A stretch of 64,000 nt of DNA from Luteimonas saliphila (GCF_016774335.1 NZ_JAETWA010000026.1:87900-151899); one strand, 5' to 3'; positions 31,725 to 41,645 are shown, counted from the stretch's first letter. Made by a program: numbers and translations. Notes: generated from the sequence alone by a model not told the origin.

Positions 31725-34349
31725 ATGGGGAAGAACACACTGCGGGTCGCCATTCTCAACGCGATCCTGCTGGCGGGCGGTACGTTGGCGTATCCGGAAA
31801 CGGCATTCGCGCAAAGCCAGGCGCAGACCTACAGTATCGCGGCGGGTGATCTGGAGAGCGTGCTCTCCAGGTTTGGCACTGAAAGTCGCATCCAGCTGAT
31901 CTATCCGCCTGAGCTACTGAAGGGCAAGCGCAGTAGTGGATTGACAGGCAATTTTGCGCCAATGGAGGCCTTACGGCAGCTACTGCAGGGCAGTGGACTG
32001 GAAGCGGAGCGTGTCAACGACAGGACAGTGGTGATCAAGAAGGCTGCCGCGCCAGCGGTGGAGCCGCAGGCCGCGCCGAAAAATATCCCCAAAACCACGC
32101 AAGCGAAGGAACCCGAGGTCAAGGAACTGGACACAATGACCATAACCGGGACTCGCATCCGGGGTGGTATTAGTGCTTCTCCCACGATCGTGATCGGCGA
32201 GCAGCGGTTTCAAGAAGAAGGCTTCACCGATTTGGGCGAGGTGATCCGCAGCCTGCCGCAGAATTTCAAAGGCGGCCAGAACCCGGGCGCGCTCGCCACG
32301 TCTGCCTCGCTGGGGAACGTCGCCAATGACAACCAGACTGGTGGCTCCGGCCTGAATCTACGCGGCTTGGGGCCGGACGCCACATTGACCTTACTCAATG
32401 GCAGGCGCATGGCCTATGGCGGCAGTGCACAGTCGGTAGACATCAGTGCGATCCCGATAGAAGCCGTAGACCGTATTGAGATCGTGCCTGACGGTGCGTC
32501 GGCCATTTACGGCTCCGATGCGGTGGCGGGTGTCGGCAACGTGATTCTTAAGCGCGACTTCGATGGGGTGACCGTGGGCACGCGGTACGGTGACACGGCT
32601 AAGGGCGGGATGACCACGCGCGAGTACACCGTAACTGCGGGCGCGGCTTGGTCCAGCGGCGGTGTCATCGCGACCTACAAGGATGCTTCGGTCGACCCCA
32701 TCTATGCCGACCAGCGCGACTATGCAGCGAACCTTCCCAATCCGTACTCGATCTATCCGGGCAGCGACGCGCGTAGCGGATTGGTCAGCGTGCACCAATC
32801 GTTCGGTGATTTCTTTGAGTTTCGGCTGGACGCGCTGCGTACAGAACGCGATCAGGTGTACGACGCCGGCTATACCACAATGTACTACCACTACACACCT
32901 AGGACCACGACTTCGCTGGTGTCGCCGACCGTCGACTTTATGATGCCAAACGGGTGGCTGTTCTCGCTTGGCGCGACTTGGGGCAAGGATGAGACCCAGA
33001 ACAATGCCGACATGGTAACCATTCCTGAAGGTGTGTCGACACCTATGATCAGGACGGGCTATGGCAACGAGAGCCGTAGCTACGAGTTCGGAGCTGAAGG
33101 CCCGCTGTTCGCGCTGGGAGGGGGGGATGCGCGATTGGCCCTAGGTGCTGGTTACAGAACCAACAGGCTCCTTATCAACATCCAGCAGACAGGCATGATT
33201 GCTGCCGATGGTGACGAAAGTAGCCGCTTTGCCTACGCCGAAATGAACCTGCCGTTGATCGGGTCCGATACTGGAACCTCTGCGGGACAGCGCTTGACTA
33301 TGACGGCTGCGGTGCGCGGCGAGGATTACGACAGCTTCGGTAGCGTGATCACGCCCAAGCTCGGATTGGTCTATGGCCCAAGTATGGATGTCACGCTGAA
33401 AGCATCGTGGGGGCGCTCGTTCAAGGCGCCGACCCTAAACCAGCGCTATTCCCTGCAGGCGGCCTATCTCGATCTTCCAGAATATTACGGTGGTACGGGC
33501 TACCCGGCCGATGCCACAGTGTTGTCAACCGGTGGCGGCAATCCTGATCTCGGTCCGGAGCGCGCACGAACCCTAACTGCGTCACTGGCATTCCATCCCG
33601 AAGCTTTGCCCGGACTGGAAACCGAACTGACTTGGTTCGAAATCGACTATACCGATCGCGTGGTTATGCCGATTGGCAATAGTGCCGAGGCCCTGAGCAA
33701 CCCGATCTACTCTGAGTTCGTGATCTATTCGCCGACGCCCGACCAACTGGCCGAAGCCATTTCCAGATCTGTCTTCTATAACTATGTCGAGGCACCTTAC
33801 GATCCTGAAAAGGTCGTGGCGATGTTCTTCAACACGTATGTCAATGCGTCGCGGCAGCGGATCCGTGGCATCGACCTATCCGCCTCCTACCGACAGGATC
33901 TCGGTGACGGCCGCCTGACACTGAGCGGTTCGGCCAGTTGGCTGGACAGCTCGCAAAAGACCACCTCGTCGCAAAGCAGCCATGACCTGTCAGGTTCGAT
34001 CTACAACCCGGCCGAGATAAACGCCCGCATCGGTGCGGTCTGGAGCCAGGGCGGATTCACCGTATCCACGTTCGCTAACTATACCGACGGCGTGCGCGAA
34101 AATTTTTGGTCGGCTGGGACAGTGGAGAAGACGGCTTCGTTCACTACCTTCGATGCAAACTTGCAATACCAAATCGGTGAGCAGGCGGGAATATGGTCGA
34201 ATCTTGAATTCTCGCTGTCAGCACAGAACCTGTTCGACCGTGATCCGTCGCTATTCTCATACACCTCGGAATTTGTGCCGCGCTATGACGCGACAAATAC
34301 GTCAGTCATGGGCCGCTATCTGAGCGTGTCGGTATCCAAGCACTGGTAG
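31725..34349 (+). CDS. TonB-dependent receptor with STN signalling domain
   Basis: An 874-residue outer-membrane receptor. A signal peptide (residues 1-29) is followed by the STN domain (TYSIAAGDLESVLSRFGTES ... LQGSGLEAERVNDRTVVIKK), the TonB-box-like DTMTITGTR, the plug domain (GGSGLNLRGLGPDATLTLLN, VDRIEIVPDGASAIYGSDAV) and the beta barrel ending in an aromatic residue (SVSKHW). Base composition is lower than in the trb genes, a sign of a different origin. With FecI/FecR and the S9 peptidase it forms a regulated uptake locus, probably for a peptide. The substrate cannot be read from the sequence. Confidence 0.95.
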   Translation: MGKNTLRVAILNAILLAGGTLAYPETAFAQSQAQTYSIAAGDLESVLSRFGTESRIQLIYPPELLKGKRSSGLTGNFAPMEALRQLLQGSGLEAERVNDRTVVIKKAAAPAVEPQAAPKNIPKTTQAKEPEVKELDTMTITGTRIRGGISASPTIVIGEQRFQEEGFTDLGEVIRSLPQNFKGGQNPGALATSASLGNVANDNQTGGSGLNLRGLGPDATLTLLNGRRMAYGGSAQSVDISAIPIEAVDRIEIVPDGASAIYGSDAVAGVGNVILKRDFDGVTVGTRYGDTAKGGMTTREYTVTAGAAWSSGGVIATYKDASVDPIYADQRDYAANLPNPYSIYPGSDARSGLVSVHQSFGDFFEFRLDALRTERDQVYDAGYTTMYYHYTPRTTTSLVSPTVDFMMPNGWLFSLGATWGKDETQNNADMVTIPEGVSTPMIRTGYGNESRSYEFGAEGPLFALGGGDARLALGAGYRTNRLLINIQQTGMIAADGDESSRFAYAEMNLPLIGSDTGTSAGQRLTMTAAVRGEDYDSFGSVITPKLGLVYGPSMDVTLKASWGRSFKAPTLNQRYSLQAAYLDLPEYYGGTGYPADATVLSTGGGNPDLGPERARTLTASLAFHPEALPGLETELTWFEIDYTDRVVMPIGNSAEALSNPIYSEFVIYSPTPDQLAEAISRSVFYNYVEAPYDPEKVVAMFFNTYVNASRQRIRGIDLSASYRQDLGDGRLTLSGSASWLDSSQKTTSSQSSHDLSGSIYNPAEINARIGAVWSQGGFTVSTFANYTDGVRENFWSAGTVEKTASFTTFDANLQYQIGEQAGIWSNLEFSLSAQNLFDRDPSLFSYTSEFVPRYDATNTSVMGRYLSVSVSKHW

Positions 34350-34383
34350 TGGACCCGGCACGCCATCAGCAGAGACATTCCTT

Positions 34384-36954
34384 GTGAAGCCATCTTTCAT
34401 TCAATGTCGCCTCATGAGGTCACGCGCCATCAACTCGATTGAAGATCTGATCGAAGACGAATCGGTGCAGCGCATGCCCTCTAATGGCGTTCTCTCAGCT
34501 TGCCCAGCGCTGTGCTGCCTACGCTGGGCTGCGGTTGTTGGATTGATCTTGCTGAGCGCGGCGGCGAATGCTGCCGAGGCTGTCCTGCCCATCCGTGGAG
34601 AGCAGTTGCTCACGGCTATGAGATCCACGCCGCTGCCACCACTGCCGCAGGAAGTCTTCTTGTCGCCGGCAGGTGAAAAAGTGCTATATATTGAGGCACT
34701 GCATCTCCCCCCTTACGGGGTCGGCTACTCGGATCGCCTAAGTGCCAATCCGACGTGGACGCTGTGGCTGCAGGATATTGCGAAAGCCACCAGAATCCCG
34801 TTGCCGCTGACTGGCGATCTCGCGTCCAGCGCCGATCTCGATGTGTTCCGGATCGGGCGCCGACTCGCGCCGCGCTGGTCGGCCGACGGCAGTCAAGTCG
34901 CCTTGCTTGAGCAGCGGAACGGTAACCTTGCGTTGCTGGTGTTTGCGACAGAACACACTGCGCTAGCGACACGCATTACATTGCCTGCACTTTCCGCGAC
35001 CGACGACGCAAAGGAATCAGTGACCGACTGGCATTGGGATGCCGCGATGGGTCAGGTCTTGCTCGGACTGGAAGCCATCCCCGCCGGCTATCAGCGCGAC
35101 GGGAAGCCCAAACGCGAAAAGATCGCCTGGACCTGGATCCTCAGTCGCGACCAGGTGGCTGTCGATGGTCAGGCCGATACCGTTCCCGCTAGACCGAACC
35201 GGATTGTTGCGATTGATCTCCGGAATGGCCAGGTCGAGCAGGTGTATCCGCGTCGCGCTGCCGATATCGGTGCTGTAGCGCTCGAGCGTGAGCGCGGCGA
35301 GGATCCATGGACGCCGGGTCAGCTCAACTGGCGGTTCGAAAAAGACGGCGCGGCATGGGTACGCCTGCGTGATCCGATCGTGGCCGGACTGAACGATGCC
35401 AAGCTCCGCTGGCAGTTGCGCGAAGGCGACCCGGAGGTGGCGCGCTATCGCGATGCCCGCAGCAGCGTCTACGTGGTGGGCCGCGACGGCAGCCCGGCCG
35501 TGTTGCTGCCCGCTACCGGCGTGGGAAGAATCGCAAGCGTGACGGCGGACAGCGGCGGTAAATCTCAGGTGATCGTCCAAGGCACCGCGGCCACCTCCAA
35601 TTGGCCGATGCACGGAGATTGGGGGGAACTATCGTGGCATGACAGGGACGATGGGGAAGGCGACTCTGCTGGTAACTCTTCAGTCAAGCCGGCCTCAGCG
35701 GTCATGCCCTTGGATTCGTGGATATTTGCAGCCGACCGCCCAGGAGTGGTCTACCAGTACGATCCGCTCCTGCTGACGCTTTCGGAAATCCCACGATCCA
35801 CGATGCAGCCGGTCGCTCTTGGATTACCTGGGCTCGCTATCACACACTGCGACGTTTCTGTGGACGGAACCCACATCGCGGCAATCTTCGAAGGTGCGAA
35901 CACGCCGCCTCAAGTTCATGTTTGGGATTCTAGGACCAGGCGCTGGGCACTGATATCTGCGCCGGGCGTGGAGTGGAGGAATCCAGCCGGGATCACGGTG
36001 GAGCACCTCAACTGGCGCAGCCGCGATGATGTACATGAAGTCGATGGCTTCCTAATCAAGCCGCCGCATTTTGATCCCGAGAAACGCTACCCGATGCTGG
36101 TTATGCTGGCGGGCGGGAACGCCTTGAGCACCGCTCGCTTCTCCGACCGGTTCGATCCGATGTACGGCGGCGGACGCGCGGTGGGGGGGCCGCCGGGCGC
36201 CATCTACGCATCCGCCGGTTACCTTGTTCTCTTGGCCAACCACCGCGGCACTGAAGGCGCAGGCGTGGCTGCGAACCGTGCCTTCGTCGGGCAGTATGGT
36301 CGTCACCTAGATCTCGATGTCTTTGCTGGGATTGACATGCTTGTCGCACGGGGATGGGTCGATCCCGATCGGCTCGGTGTCATTGGCCACAGTCACGGCG
36401 GCGACGAAGCCTACTACAGCATCTCGCATAGCGCACGCTTCAAGGCGGCCCTCATCAACGACAGCGACATCCTGATGCCGGAACTATTCGTTCCGTACCA
36501 TGAGGGAAACGTAGATGTGCTCAGGCCTTGGTATGGCGCAGACATCATGACGCGCATGATCGGCAACGATCCGGTACTCAGGCCTTGGGCTGATCCAGAT
36601 GCGATCCGCACGCCACTTTTGCTGCGTTGGGCGGCACGCAATGGGCCGAACGCATTGAAGCGGATCGATCTTGGATCCGGCTGGGACCAGTACGGAGTGA
36701 GCAGTGCTACGACCTACAGGTTGCTTTATTCTCTGAGGAAGAACGGCGTGCCGATCGAAGTGCTGATCGACCAAGACGAGCATCAGGTGGAAAACCCAAA
36801 GTACATGCTCGAACTGCAAAGTCGGTTGTTGCAATGGTTTGATTTCTTTGTGCTGGGAAAGGGCGCGGATCCCATTCCTGCAATGGTCAGTCCATTCGAT
36901 TATGCCGAGGACATGCGGATCATCGAAGCCAAGGCCGATGAAGCGCAGAATTGA
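34384..36954 (+). CDS. Secreted S9-family (prolyl oligopeptidase-like) serine peptidase
   Basis: An 856-residue protein. If translated from the ATG at 34474 it would start with a clear signal peptide (hydrophobic WAAVVGLILLSAAANAAEA), so the first 30 residues may not be made. A beta-propeller-like N-terminal part leads to an alpha/beta hydrolase domain with the nucleophile elbow VIGHSHGGDEAYY near residue 664 and His in DQDEHQVENP near 800. The triad Asp is not obvious in the usual place (LLRWAARNGPNAL). S9 enzymes next to FecI-FecR-receptor genes process imported peptides; lasso-peptide isopeptidases have this context, but no lasso biosynthesis genes are present. Confidence 0.85.
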   Translation: MKPSFIQCRLMRSRAINSIEDLIEDESVQRMPSNGVLSACPALCCLRWAAVVGLILLSAAANAAEAVLPIRGEQLLTAMRSTPLPPLPQEVFLSPAGEKVLYIEALHLPPYGVGYSDRLSANPTWTLWLQDIAKATRIPLPLTGDLASSADLDVFRIGRRLAPRWSADGSQVALLEQRNGNLALLVFATEHTALATRITLPALSATDDAKESVTDWHWDAAMGQVLLGLEAIPAGYQRDGKPKREKIAWTWILSRDQVAVDGQADTVPARPNRIVAIDLRNGQVEQVYPRRAADIGAVALERERGEDPWTPGQLNWRFEKDGAAWVRLRDPIVAGLNDAKLRWQLREGDPEVARYRDARSSVYVVGRDGSPAVLLPATGVGRIASVTADSGGKSQVIVQGTAATSNWPMHGDWGELSWHDRDDGEGDSAGNSSVKPASAVMPLDSWIFAADRPGVVYQYDPLLLTLSEIPRSTMQPVALGLPGLAITHCDVSVDGTHIAAIFEGANTPPQVHVWDSRTRRWALISAPGVEWRNPAGITVEHLNWRSRDDVHEVDGFLIKPPHFDPEKRYPMLVMLAGGNALSTARFSDRFDPMYGGGRAVGGPPGAIYASAGYLVLLANHRGTEGAGVAANRAFVGQYGRHLDLDVFAGIDMLVARGWVDPDRLGVIGHSHGGDEAYYSISHSARFKAALINDSDILMPELFVPYHEGNVDVLRPWYGADIMTRMIGNDPVLRPWADPDAIRTPLLLRWAARNGPNALKRIDLGSGWDQYGVSSATTYRLLYSLRKNGVPIEVLIDQDEHQVENPKYMLELQSRLLQWFDFFVLGKGADPIPAMVSPFDYAEDMRIIEAKADEAQN

Positions 36955-37527
36955 TTTTTCGACGCCACCTAATGCCGCTGCTTCCGACTCAAACGTCTCG
37001 TATTTTGCCCTGGCCTGTCAGGTAATGTCCTCTTCATGAATTGGAGAGAAGGCTGACAGCTTGGCGCTCCGGATAAAATTTCGAAACGTTGGCTTGCTGC
37101 TCTCGCCAGCGCTAAATATGGACAAAGTCTAGGAACCTACCCGATGAGGATCTCGGAGCGGGAATGAATTCAAACGCTGGGCCACGGTAATTCTGATCAA
37201 CTGCCAGCGCACTGATCTCTACATCTTCCTCGACGCTGACTACAGAAAATTCCGGTCCCGGTACAACCTCGTCGTATACGAGCGTAAACAACTGGTTCCG
37301 CTTCCGGTTGCAAGGCTTCGGTGACCCAAGCCGGCTAGACGCTAGAAGTACGCCCACCGACTTGGAATGAGAGGCGCTAGGCGTAAGAGCCGATAGGGGA
37401 GATATGACGGCGAGTCAGATTCTCCCTTTCAGGCAAGGGAGCGTTCCGGAAACATCGAGATAGATGGTGACGATAGGTGGCAACGCCAGCGGTTGGCGAA
37501 GCATCACTTGTCATCCCGGAGCCTGTG
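36955..37527. other. 573-bp gap between cargo and trbC, no assigned gene
   Basis: Base composition is close to that of the cargo genes. A minus-strand frame at 37112-37357 (81 codons, GTG start) has plausible protein composition but no recognised family or ribosome-binding site, and the opposite strand is also partly open. The right border of the cargo must lie here. No inverted or direct repeats marking an insertion were seen. Confidence 0.45.
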
Positions 37528-37869
37528 ATGGAGCGGAGTTTGGTATCCACCCCCGTGAATCTTTCCGGTTGGCAGGAAAGAGGAGTGCTGTTGCTGCTGG
37601 CCTTGATGGCAAACACGGCCTACGCCGCCGGTTCCAACATGCCGTGGGAAGGGCCGCTTCAGTTGGTCCTGGAATCCATCGAAGGCCCGGTCGCGCGGAT
37701 CGTGGCGGTGATCATCATCATCGTCACGGGGCTGACGCTGGCCTTCGGCGATACCTCGGGCGGGTTCCGGCGGCTGATCCAGATCGTGTTCGGGCTGTCG
37801 ATCGCGTTCGCGGCCTCGTCGTTCTTCCTGTCGTTCTTCTCGTTCGCCGGTGGCGCGGTGGTGGCATGA
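37528..37869 (+). CDS. trbC: Conjugal transfer pilin TrbC
   Basis: A 113-residue prepilin of the VirB2/TrbC type. A hydrophobic leader ends at AYAAG (about residue 35) and is followed by two membrane helices (IVAVIIIIVTGLTLAFGD and IQIVFGLSIAFAASSFFLSF) with a short polar turn. TraF would mature it. The ATG at 37528 has a GGAG site 9 bp upstream. It restarts the trb gene series after the cargo and overlaps trbD by 4 bp (ATGA). Confidence 0.9.
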   Translation: MERSLVSTPVNLSGWQERGVLLLLALMANTAYAAGSNMPWEGPLQLVLESIEGPVARIVAVIIIIVTGLTLAFGDTSGGFRRLIQIVFGLSIAFAASSFFLSFFSFAGGAVVA

Positions 37870-38135
37870 GCGGCGATCCGGCCGGCTTCGAGGCGCCGCT
37901 GCACCGCTCGCTGGCGGTGCCGATCCTGCTGGGCGGCGCGCCGCGCTCGCTGGCGATCCTCAACGGCACGCTGGCGGCAGCGGTCGGCATCGGCCTGCAG
38001 CAGTGGCTGCCGGGACTGGTGCTGTGGGTCGTCGGGCACGCGCTGGCGGTTTGGGGGGCGAAGGCGGATCCCCGGTTCGTCGAGGTGTTTGCGCGGCACG
38101 TGAAGCACCGGGCCTATCTGGACACGGCGCCATGA
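37866..38135 (+). CDS. trbD: Conjugal transfer protein TrbD (VirB3 type)
   Basis: An 89-residue VirB3-like membrane protein. APLHRSLAVPILLGGAPRSL is the family opening, followed by two hydrophobic helices (LAAAVGIGLQQWLPGLVLWV, GHALAVWG) and a basic C-terminus. It overlaps trbC and trbE by 4 bp each and is part of the inner-membrane platform. Confidence 0.93.
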   Translation: MSGDPAGFEAPLHRSLAVPILLGGAPRSLAILNGTLAAAVGIGLQQWLPGLVLWVVGHALAVWGAKADPRFVEVFARHVKHRAYLDTAP

Positions 38136-40582
38136 TGTCGCTGGCCGAATACCGCCGCGGCAACGCGCCGCTCGCCGACTACCTGCCTTGGGCGGCACTG
38201 GTGGCGCCCGGCATCGTGCTGAACAAGGATGGCTCGTTCCAGCGCACGGCGCGCTACCGCGGGCCGGACCTCGACAGCGCGACGGAGGGCGAGCTGGTCG
38301 CCACGGCCGCGCGCGTGAACAACGCACTGCGCCGGCTCGGCAGCGGCTGGGCGCTGTTCGACGAGGCCGACCGCCGCCCGGCCGGCGACTATCCGGCGTC
38401 CACGTTTCCCGAGCCGCTGTCCTGGCTGGTGGATGCCGAACGGCGCGGTGCGTTCGAGGAGGCCGGTTCGCATTTCGAGAGCGAATACTTCCTGACGCTG
38501 GTGTGGCTGCCGCCGCCGGAGGCGCAGGCGCGGATGGGCCGGCTGCTGTACGAGGCCGTCGGCCGCGAGGGCGTGGACTGGCGCCAGCAGCGCGACGTGT
38601 TCGTGACCGAGACCGATCGGTTCCTGGCGCTGCTGGAGGGCGCACTGCCGGAGGTCGCGTGGCTGGACGATGCGGCGACGCTGACCTACCTGCACGCGAC
38701 CATCTCGAACGTGCGACATGCGGTTGCGGTGCCCGCGGTGCCCATGCACTTGGATGCGTGGCTGGCCGACACGCCGCTGTCGGGCGGCATCGCGCCGAAG
38801 CTGGGCGATGCGCACCTGCGCGCGGTGACGGTGCGCGGCTTCCCGGGCGCGACCTGGCCGGGGATGCTCGACGAGCTCAACCGGCTCGGCTTTGGCTACC
38901 GCTGGGTGACGCGCTTCCTCTGCCTCGACAAGGTGGACGCCGAGCGAGAGCTGACGCGGCTGCGCCGGCAGTGGTTCGCCAAGCGCAAGGGCGTGGTGAC
39001 GCTGCTGCGCGAGACGATCTTCCAGCAGGAGAGCCCGCTGGTGGACAACGACGCGGCGAACCAGGCGGCCGACGCCGATGCGGCGCTGCAGGAGCTGGGC
39101 AGCGACGCGGTCGCCTTCGGCTACGTCACCATGACGGTGGTGGTGCGCGACGCCGACGCCGAGACGGTCGAGCAGCAGCGCAAGGCGGTGGAGCGGGTGG
39201 TGCAGGGGCGCGGCTTCGTGGCCGTGTCGGAGACGCTCAACGCGGTCGAGGCCTGGCTGTCGTCGGTGCCGGGGCACTGCTACGCGAACGTGCGGCAGGC
39301 GCTGGTGTCCACGCTCAACCTCGCGCACCTGATGGCGGTGTCGGCGGTGTGGGCGGGGCAGCCGCGCAATACGCACCTGGACGGGCCGCCGCTGATCGTG
39401 ACCCGCACTGACGGGAGCACGCCGTTCCGGCTGGTGACGCACGTCGGCGACGTCGGGCATTCGGCGGTGGTCGGACCGACCGGCGCCGGCAAGTCGGTGC
39501 TGCTGGCCGCGATGGCGCTGCAGTTCCGGCGCTATGCGGGCTCGCGGGTGTTCGCGTTCGATACCGGGCGCTCGATCCGGGCGACGGTACTGGGCCTGGG
39601 TGGCGAGCACTTCGATCTCGGCGGCGACGGTGGCGTGGCGTTCCAGCCCTTGGCCGGCATCGGCGATCCCACCACGCGCAGCTGGGCGGCCGAGTGGCTG
39701 GCCGGCCTGCTGGCGCACGAAGGCATCGATCCCGATCCCGGCGTGAAGGATGCGGTGTGGTCGGCGCTCAGCAGTCTGGCCTCGGCGCCAGTAGGCGAAC
39801 GCACGCTGACCGGCCTGTGCGCGCTGCTGCAGGAAAATCGGCTACGACAGACGCTGGCGCCGTATGTGCTGGGTGGTCCGCACGGCCGCCTGCTGGATGC
39901 CGAGGGCGAGCAGCTGGGCGAGGCCGACGTGCAGGCGTTCGAGATGGAACAGCTGATGCACACGCGCAGCGCGGTGTTGCCGGTGCTGACCTATCTGTTC
40001 CATCGGTTGGAGCGGCGTTTCGATGGTGCGCCCACCTTGTTGATCCTCGACGAGGCGTGGACCTTCCTCGACGATCCGGCGTTTTCCGGCCGCATCCGCG
40101 AGTGGCTGAAGACCTTGCGCAAGAAGAACGTGTCGGTGGTGTTCGCAACCCAGTCGCTGGCCGACATCCAGCGTTCGGCGATCGCGCCGGCGCTGATCGA
40201 GAGCTGTCCGAATCGGATATTCCTGCCCAACCCGCAGGCGGGCGAGCCGCAGCTGCGGGCGGTGTACGAGAGCTTCGGGCTCAATGCGCGGCAGATCGAA
40301 CTGATTTCCCGTGCACAACCCAAGCGCGACTACTACTACCAGTCGCGGCTGGGCAACCGGCTGTTCGACCTGGACCTGGGGTCGGTCGCGCTGGCGTTTG
40401 CCGGGGCATCGACGCCGGAGCACCAGCGCGACATCGACCGCGTGCTGGCAAGTGCCGGCGTGCGGGGTTTCGCGGACGCCTGGCTGCGCCACTGCCGGCT
40501 CGATTGGGCAGCGGATCTGTTGGGGGAGTTTCCCGGGCGCGACGCTGTCGCGTCAGCCCCTCGTCTGGAGATCGTGTCATGA
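38132..40582 (+). CDS. trbE: Conjugal transfer ATPase TrbE (VirB4 type)
   Basis: An 816-residue VirB4-family ATPase that powers pilus assembly and transfer. The N-terminal CagE/TrbE domain begins with SLAEYRRGNAPLADYLPWAA. The C-terminal ATPase has Walker A VVGPTGAGKSVLL near residue 450 and Walker B LLILDEAWTFLDD near 638, with the FATQSLADIQ motif after it. Length and motifs are complete. It overlaps trbD and trbJ by 4 bp each. Confidence 0.97.
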   Translation: MMSLAEYRRGNAPLADYLPWAALVAPGIVLNKDGSFQRTARYRGPDLDSATEGELVATAARVNNALRRLGSGWALFDEADRRPAGDYPASTFPEPLSWLVDAERRGAFEEAGSHFESEYFLTLVWLPPPEAQARMGRLLYEAVGREGVDWRQQRDVFVTETDRFLALLEGALPEVAWLDDAATLTYLHATISNVRHAVAVPAVPMHLDAWLADTPLSGGIAPKLGDAHLRAVTVRGFPGATWPGMLDELNRLGFGYRWVTRFLCLDKVDAERELTRLRRQWFAKRKGVVTLLRETIFQQESPLVDNDAANQAADADAALQELGSDAVAFGYVTMTVVVRDADAETVEQQRKAVERVVQGRGFVAVSETLNAVEAWLSSVPGHCYANVRQALVSTLNLAHLMAVSAVWAGQPRNTHLDGPPLIVTRTDGSTPFRLVTHVGDVGHSAVVGPTGAGKSVLLAAMALQFRRYAGSRVFAFDTGRSIRATVLGLGGEHFDLGGDGGVAFQPLAGIGDPTTRSWAAEWLAGLLAHEGIDPDPGVKDAVWSALSSLASAPVGERTLTGLCALLQENRLRQTLAPYVLGGPHGRLLDAEGEQLGEADVQAFEMEQLMHTRSAVLPVLTYLFHRLERRFDGAPTLLILDEAWTFLDDPAFSGRIREWLKTLRKKNVSVVFATQSLADIQRSAIAPALIESCPNRIFLPNPQAGEPQLRAVYESFGLNARQIELISRAQPKRDYYYQSRLGNRLFDLDLGSVALAFAGASTPEHQRDIDRVLASAGVRGFADAWLRHCRLDWAADLLGEFPGRDAVASAPRLEIVS

Positions 40583-41310
40583 AGAAGAGGCTGTTGTCGC
40601 TGTGCATCGGGGGGCTGCTGGCCGCGGGTTCCGCGCAGGCGCAGGTGGCCGTGTTCGATCCGGCCAACTTCCAGCAGAATCTGCTGACCGCGGTGCGGAC
40701 GCTGGATCAGATCAACAACCAGGTGCGGCAGCTGCAGAACGAAGCGCAGATGCTGATGAACGATGCGCGCAACCTGACCGGGCTGGATTTCAGCGCGCTG
40801 GCGCAGCTGCGGGCGACGCTGGCCGAGACGCAGGGCCTGATCGACGAGGCGCGCGGGTTGGCGTTCGACGTCGAGCGGGCGCAGCGCGAGTTCGCGCGGC
40901 TGTATCCGGAGCGCTACGACGCGGCCAGATCGCGGGACCAGCTTGGCGCGGATGCGCTGGAGCGCTGGCAGGGCTCGCTCGAGGCGTTGCGCACGGCGAT
41001 CGCGCTACAGGCGCAGGTGGTGGAGCACGTCGCGGACGATGAGACGGTGCTGTCCGATCTTGTGGGGCAGAGCCAGTCGGCCGTCGGCGCGCTGCAGGCG
41101 GCGCAGGCGACGAACCAGTTGCTGGCGCTGCAGTCGCGACAGCTGATGCAGACGCAGCAGTTGCAGGCGGCGCAGGGCCGCGCCACGGCCCTGGAGCAGG
41201 CGCGCGCCGTGGCCGGCGAGGAGCGCGCGCGAGAACAGCGCCGACGCTTCATGACCGATCGTACGCCGTACACCGGCGAGCCCGTACGTCTGTTCGGAGG
41301 TGAACCATGA
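40579..41310 (+). CDS. trbJ: Conjugal transfer protein TrbJ (VirB5 type)
   Basis: A 243-residue periplasmic protein with a signal peptide ending at GSAQA (residue 21). The mature part begins VAVFDPANFQQNLLTAVRTL and is a long helical coiled coil rich in Gln and Ala, as is usual for TrbJ, the minor pilus component. It overlaps trbE and the trbK-like gene by 4 bp each. Confidence 0.94.
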   Translation: MKKRLLSLCIGGLLAAGSAQAQVAVFDPANFQQNLLTAVRTLDQINNQVRQLQNEAQMLMNDARNLTGLDFSALAQLRATLAETQGLIDEARGLAFDVERAQREFARLYPERYDAARSRDQLGADALERWQGSLEALRTAIALQAQVVEHVADDETVLSDLVGQSQSAVGALQAAQATNQLLALQSRQLMQTQQLQAAQGRATALEQARAVAGEERAREQRRRFMTDRTPYTGEPVRLFGGEP

Positions 41311-41639
41311 AGACCGTGTCTTCGACGATGGTGGTCCTGGCCGTGCTGTTGACCGTGCTGCTGGCCGGATGCAGTCGCGATGCGCCGCAGATGCAAGAAG
41401 TGCCGCTGCCGGCACCGACGCCCGCGGCGGATCTCGTGATCGAATTGGCGAGCAACCCGGAACGGCTGAAGGAGGTGCGTCGGCTGTGCCGCGAGGACCG
41501 GGAGCAGGTGAGCGAGGAGTTGTGCATCGCCTCGGCGATGGCAACGCGCCAGCGGTTCATGGGCGATGGCAAGGCCAAGTACACACCCGAACCGGTGGGG
41601 CTGCCCGACGCGCGGTTGCCCGAGGCAAAGGACGAGTGA
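41307..41639 (+). CDS. TrbK/EexN-like lipoprotein (entry exclusion)
   Basis: A 110-residue lipoprotein with lipobox LLAGC (Cys22). The mature part contains a Cys-spaced segment VRRLCREDREQVSEELCIAS, the pattern of EexN-type entry-exclusion lipoproteins. It lies between trbJ and trbL, where trbK is found in related systems. It probably blocks entry of a second copy of the element into the cell. Confidence 0.82.
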   Translation: MKTVSSTMVVLAVLLTVLLAGCSRDAPQMQEVPLPAPTPAADLVIELASNPERLKEVRRLCREDREQVSEELCIASAMATRQRFMGDGKAKYTPEPVGLPDARLPEAKDE

Positions 41640-41645
41640 GCCGCC

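Noticed and set aside
37399-37431. A fourth copy of the ECF-type promoter motif on the minus strand
   Set aside because: AAGGGAGAAT and CGTCATATC are present, but the gap between blocks is 9 rather than 12 bases and both blocks have mismatches.
36955-37527. A lasso-peptide precursor gene next to the S9 peptidase
   Set aside because: No short frame shows a leader with Thr at the position before last and a core starting with Gly and carrying an acidic ring residue at 7-9. No B or C enzymes are present.
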